Shown: positions 1-5,017 of the stretch, in pieces
Position numbering within the stretch: position 1 is the stretch's first letter
How the letters are laid out: each line of letters opens with the position of its first letter
Assembly: GCA_945869355.1 (NCBI GenBank)
Contig: CAMBPA010000053.1
Coordinates: forward strand, 1-7,679
Length of the DNA stretch: 7,679 nucleotides
DNA from: Bordetella parapertussis
Lineage (GTDB): Bacteria > Pseudomonadota > Gammaproteobacteria > Burkholderiales > Burkholderiaceae_B
Reading direction: 5' to 3'
The notes under the pieces: generated by a model
What the model was told of the DNA's origin: nothing
What the model saw: the letters and a program-made list of their open reading frames with translations, nothing else
Databases searched by the model: none
Position numbers and translations under genes: made by a program

Positions 1-864
1 TTGCCCGGGCGCCCAAGGGATATCGTTGGTCTGAAGGCTTTAGCGATCACTGCGCAGCGGGCCTTTGACAACTTTCGTCCGGGGGGGGTCAAGGTACTTG
101 CAGGCGCACCCGTGATTGAAAAAGGCATGATCGAGCAAGACTTTAAAGAGCTCGCCGATGCGGGCGTTAAGCTCCTTGGTGAGGTGGGGCTTGGTTCGGT
201 CAAGGCCGGGGAAGAAGCGCAAAAAATGGTGGCTTGGGCGCGCAAGTATGGCATCCAAAGCACGATACATACGGGTGGCCCATCGATCCCTGGTTCCGGA
301 TTGATTGATAAGGATGTGGTGCTCGAGGCCGATGCAGACATCATCGGGCATATCAATGGTGGTCATACCTCATTGTCTGAGGCCCATGTCTGTGAGCTCT
401 GTGAGAAATCGACGCGCGGTATCGAGATTGTTCATAACGGAAATGAGAAGGTCGCTATCGCCGCCGCTCAACATGCGATTCATTTAAAGTGTCCGCATCG
501 CGTGATTCTGGGTACGGATGGGCCTGCTGGATCAGGCGTGCAGCCTCTCGGCATCCTGCGCATGATTGCACTGCTCTCTAGTCTGGGTAATATTCCTCCT
601 GAATTGGTGTTTTGCTTTGCGACGGGAAATACCGCACACATGCGTAACCTGAACTGTGGATTGATTGAGCCAGGCCGAGCCGCAGACTTCGTTTTTATGG
701 ATCGAGCGCAACATACGGCAGGTCGTGATTTGCTCGAAAGCGTTCGCCTGGGCGACATCCCGGGCATTGGGATGGTGATGATTGATGGGTTGATCAGATG
801 CTATCGCAGCCGCAACACCCCGCCCGCCACCGAGGTTCCCGTGATCGTCAGCGGGCACGCGTAG
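1..864 (+). CDS. ena: Enamidase-type amidohydrolase (6-oxo-1,4,5,6-tetrahydronicotinate hydrolase), 5' end outside window
   Basis: Likely hydrolyses the cyclic enamide 6-oxo-1,4,5,6-tetrahydronicotinate and, after loss of ammonia, gives 2-formylglutarate, as the Eubacterium barkeri enamidase does in nicotinate fermentation. The 287 visible residues match that family as I recall it along their whole length: an early PGRP(R/K)D segment, GEVGLG with the metal-bridging Glu (residue 61 here), HTGG-SIPGSG (His90), HINGG (His117), the GTDGPAGSG loop with the catalytic Asp (173), and the C-terminal SRNTPPA. The amidohydrolase HxH metal motif is absent because it lies upstream. The family is about 385 residues, so roughly 100 are missing, and the TTG at base 1 is an internal leucine codon, not a start. 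The gene ends in TAG only 4 bp from the stop of the convergent fusion gene. It is probably the last gene of a plus-strand unit beginning outside the window. A related amidohydrolase with another cyclic amide substrate is the main alternative. Confidence 0.85.
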   Translation: MPGRPRDIVGLKALAITAQRAFDNFRPGGVKVLAGAPVIEKGMIEQDFKELADAGVKLLGEVGLGSVKAGEEAQKMVAWARKYGIQSTIHTGGPSIPGSGLIDKDVVLEADADIIGHINGGHTSLSEAHVCELCEKSTRGIEIVHNGNEKVAIAAAQHAIHLKCPHRVILGTDGPAGSGVQPLGILRMIALLSSLGNIPPELVFCFATGNTAHMRNLNCGLIEPGRAADFVFMDRAQHTAGRDLLESVRLGDIPGIGMVMIDGLIRCYRSRNTPPATEVPVIVSGHA

Positions 865-868
865 AGGT

Positions 869-2644
869 CTAGGTAATTCGAAAGCCGTTATCTTGCGCGG
901 CGGACTGTACTGTTTTGTTTAGTAACACGGTATCGCAGGACTGAATACGGTAGAGTAAATCACCGGGTTGGACGGCACTTCCAACCGGTTTGATGATGTC
1001 GACGCCCGCCAGTTTGTCAGCTGGCGCACCAGCCATGCGGGCCAGTCCAGAGATCACGAATCCGTCTATTTGCCGCACGGTGCCCGCTTGTGTCGCATGG
1101 ACAGGGTGTTTAAGAATGACAGAAAGATCTGGCCAGTCTTGCGGCCCTTGTGCCTGAATGATGTCCTCCATTGCGCGCCGGGCTGCACCCGAGCGCAACA
1201 GCTGTTGTGCAACGTCTGCGCCTCTTTCCACCGATCCGACGGTAGGATCCATCGCTAGAATCTGGCTGGCAAAGAAAAGAGATTTTTCCAATAGATCACT
1301 AGGTGCGTCTGGATGCTGTTCCAGAACTTGCAGTACATCGCGAACTTCTAAAGAAGGGCCGATACCGCGTCCGATCGGAGATTCGCCACTTGTCGCGAAG
1401 GCCTTGACAACCAGGCCCAGCTCACGGCCCACCATCTCAAATAGTTGACCCAACGCGACACCGTCCTCTTTTGATTTGACCTTTCCTGCTTCCGCATAGG
1501 GAATGTCAATCACGACATGGGTCGCGCCGGCAGAGTATTTCTTGGAAAGAATCGATGCGACAGACCACCTGCGTGTATCGAGGCCGAGAGGGCGGGTGAT
1601 GGCATTCATCGCATCATCCAGTACCGAGTGATTCAGTTTCCCATTCCACGCGATGCATGCGTTCGCTTTTACAACGCACTGTTTGAGTTCTGCGGGGGTG
1701 AGATCTACCTTCGCGATCACCTCCATGGCGTCCGCTGTACCAGCTGCTGAGGTGATTGCACGCGAGGATGTTTTGGGGATCATCAAGCCGTGTGCGGCAA
1801 CAATAGGGATCACCACCATTGTGACGCGGCTGCCCGGAAGTCCGCCGAGAGAGTGTTTGTCAACCACCATGGGTCGACCCCAGTCGATGCGCGGCAGAAT
1901 CTTGGTGCGCGCTTTTGCGATCGCAATCATTTCCTCATCAGACAGCTGCAAGGTACATGCGATGAGAAAGGCCTGTAGCTCGAGTTCGCTCGTTTGATTC
2001 GCGAGAATTGTTTCGATCGCTGTCTGATACTCGATTGGCGTGAGGGCGTTACCCGCAATTTTCTTGAACAGAATGCGAGTCGCCAATGGTGCGCTGTCGG
2101 TATGGGTCATTAGACACGCTAACAGTCTGACTGTGCCAATCCCACTGGTTTGATCATTCGTAACTTTCAGGAGCGCGACCCCTTCTGGGTAGGGTTCTAC
2201 AGAGCGCTGTAGTCGCTTGGCGATATCGTCCGCACTTTCGCGTCCGCGTGCGCTGAGTCTGACCTGCAACACGTGAGCGGGCGCATTTATTTCAATCACA
2301 ACTAAGTTTGGAACGAGTGTATTGAGAGCCGTGATCATGCTGCGTGAGCCATTCGCGATCACATGTTGGCCAGAACTTAATGCGTCCAGTAGTTCGATCG
2401 GCAAACCGTAGTGCAGTCCATGTGCCTGCCAGGTGATTAAGAATTTTCCGGCTGCACTGAGCGCTTGAAACTCGGACACTGCGCAAGCAGTGTGCACTTC
2501 TCCGACCGAGCCGCCTGGTCGTGTAATCGTGCGTTTCGCAAAGATAAAGCGCGTGGGGTCGAGCGACGCACGCACCCCATCGAGCAGGCTGTCTTTACCT
2601 GCTCCGCTAGGACCGACAACGAAAAAGAAGCTGCCCGCTGCCAT
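869..2644 (-). CDS. Fusion protein: PhnN-type ribose 1,5-bisphosphate phosphokinase + AMP/thymidine phosphorylase-type nucleotide phosphorylase
   Basis: This 591-residue cytoplasmic protein joins two enzymes. Residues 1 to about 185 are a full-length PhnN domain: Walker A GPSGAGKDS (11-19), WQAHGLHYGLP (72-82), NGSR (98-101) and ARGRE (132-136). PhnN phosphorylates ribose 1,5-bisphosphate with ATP to PRPP. Residues from about 190 to the end are a phosphorylase of the DeoA/AMP-phosphorylase superfamily: DKHSLGGLPGSR (262-273) and SSRAITSAAGTADAME (293-308). The PKTSSRAITSAAGTAD wording is that of archaeal-type AMP phosphorylases rather than E. coli DeoA, so NMP + Pi to base + ribose 1,5-bisphosphate is the likelier reaction. 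The product of the C-terminal half is thus the substrate of the N-terminal half. The phosphorylase part is about 400 residues, and the roughly 85-residue N-terminal domain usual in AMP phosphorylases seems absent, its place taken by PhnN. The ATG lies 9 bp after the nadC stop with only a weak purine-rich site before it, which suggests translational coupling. The base specificity (adenine, thymine or nicotinate) cannot be read from the sequence. Confidence 0.88.
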   Translation of the reverse strand: MAAGSFFFVVGPSGAGKDSLLDGVRASLDPTRFIFAKRTITRPGGSVGEVHTACAVSEFQALSAAGKFLITWQAHGLHYGLPIELLDALSSGQHVIANGSRSMITALNTLVPNLVVIEINAPAHVLQVRLSARGRESADDIAKRLQRSVEPYPEGVALLKVTNDQTSGIGTVRLLACLMTHTDSAPLATRILFKKIAGNALTPIEYQTAIETILANQTSELELQAFLIACTLQLSDEEMIAIAKARTKILPRIDWGRPMVVDKHSLGGLPGSRVTMVVIPIVAAHGLMIPKTSSRAITSAAGTADAMEVIAKVDLTPAELKQCVVKANACIAWNGKLNHSVLDDAMNAITRPLGLDTRRWSVASILSKKYSAGATHVVIDIPYAEAGKVKSKEDGVALGQLFEMVGRELGLVVKAFATSGESPIGRGIGPSLEVRDVLQVLEQHPDAPSDLLEKSLFFASQILAMDPTVGSVERGADVAQQLLRSGAARRAMEDIIQAQGPQDWPDLSVILKHPVHATQAGTVRQIDGFVISGLARMAGAPADKLAGVDIIKPVGSAVQPGDLLYRIQSCDTVLLNKTVQSAAQDNGFRIT

Positions 2645-2653
2645 GCTCTGTGT

Positions 2654-3484
2654 TTACTCGTCCAGCCCAATGTCTACTGCTGGAGCCGCTTGTGTAATCT
2701 TGCTGGTCGAAATGTAATCGACGCCTGTCATGGCGATCGCATGAATGGTGTCGATACGAATGCCACCGGATGCTTCGATCTTGGCGCGTCCGTTCACTAA
2801 CTTGACAGCCTTGGCCATTTCTTCGACAGACATGTTGTCTAGCATGATGACATCGACCTGCGCATCGAGCGACTCTTGTACTTGTTCAAGGCGATCGCAT
2901 TCAACTTCGATTTTTGTAAGAATGGGGAGCCGTTCGCGGACACGCTCCACAGCCTTCTTGATGTTTCCGGAGATGGCGATGTGATTGTCTTTGAGCATCA
3001 CGCCGTTATCAAGCCCGAGTCGGTGATTCAGACCTCCGCCACACGTCACTGCATGCTTCTCGAGCATACGCAACCCGGGGGTTGTTTTGCGCGTATCAAT
3101 TAGTTTTGCTTTGGTGCCTGCCATGGCGGCGCAATAGCGGGCAGTTTCTGTCGCAATCCCACAGAGCATTTGAAGAATATTCAGGGCCGGGCGTTCGGCC
3201 GTGACGATGCTGCGGGCCGGGCCCGAGATCGTCATAATGCGCTTACCTTTTTCCACGCGCTCGCCATCTTTGACGAGTTTGGTGGTGGTCAAGCGTGAGT
3301 CATATTTTGTGAAAATACGTGCGGCAACGTCGATGCCGGCGATGTACATCGGCTCACGCGCATTCATATGAAAAGTGCTGATTGCATGTTCGTCGATCAT
3401 GAGTTGAGCGGTGAGGTCGCACGAGCCAATGTCTTCGGTCAACCAAAGATCAATGAGGCGCTCAATCTGGTAGTGATCGTACAT
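2654..3484 (-). CDS. nadC: Nicotinate-nucleotide pyrophosphorylase (carboxylating), quinolinate phosphoribosyltransferase
   Basis: Converts quinolinate and PRPP to nicotinate mononucleotide, CO2 and pyrophosphate, the last step of de novo pyridine-ring synthesis for NAD. At 276 residues it is the usual length. The conserved landmarks are EDIG-CDLT near the N-terminus, TAERPALN (Arg98), DTRKTTPG (Arg132, Lys133), LEKHAV, GGGLNHR (His154, Arg155), KDNH (Lys165), EVE (Glu195) and LDN (Asp216), all residues that bind quinolinate or PRPP in characterised NadC proteins. The C-terminus reads ISTSKITQ-AAPAVDIGLD where housekeeping NadC more often has a VGALTHS-type segment, so this could be a paralogue subgroup. 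The start is supported by AAAGG at 3492-3496 (minus strand), 7 nt before the ATG. It is the promoter-proximal gene of an operon with the PhnN-phosphorylase fusion, which makes or recycles its co-substrate PRPP. No nadA or nadB is visible alongside, so a role other than bulk NAD synthesis is possible. Confidence 0.93.
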   Translation of the reverse strand: MYDHYQIERLIDLWLTEDIGSCDLTAQLMIDEHAISTFHMNAREPMYIAGIDVAARIFTKYDSRLTTTKLVKDGERVEKGKRIMTISGPARSIVTAERPALNILQMLCGIATETARYCAAMAGTKAKLIDTRKTTPGLRMLEKHAVTCGGGLNHRLGLDNGVMLKDNHIAISGNIKKAVERVRERLPILTKIEVECDRLEQVQESLDAQVDVIMLDNMSVEEMAKAVKLVNGRAKIEASGGIRIDTIHAIAMTGVDYISTSKITQAAPAVDIGLDE

Positions 3485-3541
3485 GAGGATACCTTTGTGT
3501 AAGAAGCAAGTTTTAGCTAGTGTTTTTGTACAGCGCTTTTT

Positions 3542-3559
3542 ATGTAGCGTTCACTACAT
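3542..3559. promoter_or_regulatory. Candidate operator: perfect inverted repeat ATGTAG-N6-CTACAT
   Basis: Two perfectly complementary 6-base arms (3542-3547 and 3554-3559) flank a 6-base spacer. Beyond one mismatched pair the symmetry resumes with TT/AA. The size and position, about 60 bp upstream of the nadC start in the divergent promoter region, suit the binding site of a dimeric one-component regulator such as a GntR, TetR, MarR or LysR protein. No regulator gene is in the window, so the cognate factor is unknown. A chance palindrome remains possible. Confidence 0.45.
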
Positions 3560-3589
3560 TAATGTCGCATGCTAATGCAGTTTTTTCAT

Positions 3590-3606
3590 CCTTGCAAGGT
3601 TTTTTT
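3590..3606. promoter_or_regulatory. Palindrome CCTTGCAAGG followed by a T7 tract
   Basis: A perfect 10-bp palindrome at 3590-3599 is followed directly by seven T (3600-3606) and preceded, after three bases, by six T (3581-3586). As RNA the stem would be only three base pairs around a TGCA loop, too weak for a normal intrinsic terminator, so a DNA-level protein-binding site or a bent promoter element is more likely. It lies about 90 bp upstream of the dehydratase ATG. Confidence 0.25.
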
Positions 3607-3693
3607 GGTTGCGGGGTTGCAGCGCCAATGTGTCTAAGTGGTGTAACTTCACGATCATCTCCAACGCAACGAAGTGAATTAAAGCTCATTAAT

Positions 3694-4857
3694 ATGAAAA
3701 TCGTAGAAATCCGAGAGTCAACACGTCCCATCAAATCCGATATCCGTAACGCGTACATCGATTTTTCCAAGATGACGCTGAGTTTGGTCGCCGTCGTGAC
3801 GGACGTTATCCGCGACGGTAAGCCGGTTGTTGGGTATGGGTTTAACTCAAATGGTCGTTACGGGCAGGGTGCGTTGATGCACGAGCGCTTCATTCCGCGT
3901 GCGATCGAAGCCAAGCCAGACACACTGCTCGATGATCGAGGCATTCTTTGCCCGCATAAAGTCTGGGAAACCATGATGCGCAACGAGAAGCCCGGCGGCC
4001 ATGGTGAGCGCTCGGTGGCGATCGGCACCATCGATATGGCCGTGTGGGATGCCGTGGCTAAGATCGAAGAAAAGCCTTTGCATCAGATGCTCGCCGAGCG
4101 TTATGGCAACGGTCAGGCTAATCCCAAGGTCTTTGTGTATGCCGCAGGGGGTTATTACTACCCGGGCAAAGACTTGGAGGGGCTGAAGTCTGAGATGTTG
4201 AGCTATCTCGACCGTGGCTATTCGGTCGTTAAAATGAAAATCGGTGGTGCCTCGCTCGCAGAGGACTGCACGCGCATTGAGTCGGTTTTGAAATTACTTG
4301 GGCCTGGTCAACGGTTGGCGGTCGATGCGAACGGACGCTTTGATTTGAAGACAGCAATTGCCTACGCCAAGGCGCTATCGCCCTACAACTTGTTTTGGTA
4401 TGAAGAGGCGGGCGATCCGCTTGATTACACCTTGCAGGCGGAGCTTGCGAACCACTACCAGAACCCCATGGCGACCGGAGAAAACCTATTCTCGATGCAG
4501 GACGCACGCAACCTGATTCGACATGGCGGGATGCGTCCGGATAGAGACTGGTTGCAGTTTGACTGTGCCTTAAGTTACGGTCTGGTGGAGTATTTGCGTA
4601 CGCTTGAGATGTTGAAGGAATACGGCTGGTCTGCGACGCGGTGTATTCCGCACGGCGGACACCAGATGTCCTTGGCGATTGCAGCGGGCCTGGGGTTGGG
4701 TGGTAACGAGTCTTATCCAGACTTATTTCAACCTTACGGTGGCTTCCCGGACGGTGTAAAAGTGCAAAATGGCTATGTGACCTTGCCTTCTCTGGTCGGT
4801 ATCGGATTTGAGGGTAAAGCAGACCTGTATGCGGAGATGGAAAAGCTCTCGTCCTGA
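3694..4857 (+). CDS. tarD: D(-)-tartrate dehydratase, enolase superfamily (mandelate racemase/muconate lactonizing subgroup)
   Basis: Predicted to dehydrate D-tartrate to oxaloacetate in a Mg2+-dependent reaction. The 387-residue protein matches, from end to end, the structurally characterised D-tartrate dehydratase of Bradyrhizobium as I recall it. Characteristic stretches include RNAYIDFSKMT, NSNGRYGQG, NEKPGGHGERSVA, VYAAGGYYYPGK and ESYPDLFQPYGGFPDGV. The catalytic set is intact: the KxK base (Lys180, Lys182), metal ligands Asp211 (VDANGRF), Glu237 (WYEE) and Glu263 (GEN), and His320 (PHGGH). These are offset by two from the published K184/D213/E239/E265/H322. I chose the ATG at 3694 because homologues begin at this point. 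In-frame starts further upstream (GTG 3520, ATG 3562) would add about 45-58 residues unlike the family. No strong ribosome-binding site is seen. It lies between a nicotinate-related operon and an NRPS gene, and whether it belongs to either is unknown. Another 2,3-dihydroxy acid substrate cannot be excluded. Confidence 0.92.
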   Translation: MKIVEIRESTRPIKSDIRNAYIDFSKMTLSLVAVVTDVIRDGKPVVGYGFNSNGRYGQGALMHERFIPRAIEAKPDTLLDDRGILCPHKVWETMMRNEKPGGHGERSVAIGTIDMAVWDAVAKIEEKPLHQMLAERYGNGQANPKVFVYAAGGYYYPGKDLEGLKSEMLSYLDRGYSVVKMKIGGASLAEDCTRIESVLKLLGPGQRLAVDANGRFDLKTAIAYAKALSPYNLFWYEEAGDPLDYTLQAELANHYQNPMATGENLFSMQDARNLIRHGGMRPDRDWLQFDCALSYGLVEYLRTLEMLKEYGWSATRCIPHGGHQMSLAIAAGLGLGGNESYPDLFQPYGGFPDGVKVQNGYVTLPSLVGIGFEGKADLYAEMEKLSS

Positions 4858-5017
4858 GCAGCGGGATGGGGCGGGCCCCTTGGGGAGTCCGTCTGACAGA
4901 GTTTGTGAGGTTCAAGAGTGTATTTGCCCGTAGAATCAATCAGTTATGTAAGGGAATTGCGACCCACTATCGGGTAAGAAATCCTTTATTTTTCTGGAAG
5001 CCGATCTGACTGCGCAT
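4858..5017. other. Intergenic gap between tarD and the NRPS gene
   Basis: This 160-bp non-coding gap has a G/C-rich start (GGGGCGGGCCCC near 4867-4878) that can form only a short stem and is not followed by a T run, so no convincing terminator is seen. The middle is AT-richer and contains TTGCCC (4924-4929) and TATGTA (4945-4950), which resemble -35 and -10 boxes but are only 15 bp apart. A purine patch GGAAG (4996-5000) is too far from the NRPS ATG to be a standard ribosome-binding site. Whether the NRPS gene has its own promoter or is read through from tarD is undecided. Confidence 0.4.

Larger units (their letters stand above)
3485..3693. promoter_or_regulatory. Divergent intergenic region between nadC and tarD
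   Basis: This 209-bp non-coding region separates two outward-facing genes and must hold the promoter of the nadC-fusion operon and probably that of the dehydratase gene. It is more AT-rich than the genes around it, with T runs near 3536-3541, 3581-3586 and 3600-3606, and holds two perfect palindromes listed separately. I could not pick convincing -35/-10 pairs on either strand. A GTG-initiated reading frame covers most of it in frame with tarD, but its product lacks any match to the dehydratase family, so I treat the region as non-coding. Confidence 0.6.

Noticed and set aside
1..3. TTG at the first base as the start codon of the amidohydrolase
   Set aside because: The family has about 100 more residues, including the HxH metal ligands, before this point, so the TTG is an internal leucine codon.
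869..2644. Housekeeping thymidine phosphorylase DeoA as the sole identity of the gene
   Set aside because: The first 185 residues are clearly PhnN, and the phosphorylase signature follows the AMP-phosphorylase pattern rather than that of E. coli DeoA.
2654..3484. ModD (NadC-like protein of molybdate operons)
   Set aside because: All quinolinate- and PRPP-binding residues of NadC are present and no molybdate transport genes are adjacent.
3520..3693. N-terminal extension of the dehydratase from a GTG at 3520 or ATG at 3562
   Set aside because: The added residues match nothing in the family, the known D-tartrate dehydratase begins at the position corresponding to 3694, and the stretch contains the AT-rich palindromes expected of a control region.
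4867..4884. GC-rich stretch after tarD as an intrinsic terminator
   Set aside because: Only a four-base-pair stem can form and no T tract follows.
4229..4939. 236-codon open frame on the minus strand opposite the tarD 3' half
   Set aside because: It lies antisense to a strongly conserved enzyme, and its translation is rich in Arg, Ser and Pro with no recognisable motif. It is a shadow of tarD codon bias.
4924..4950. TTGCCC / TATGTA as a sigma-70 promoter for the NRPS gene
   Set aside because: The spacing of 15 bp is short and both boxes are imperfect. It is too weak to list as a promoter.
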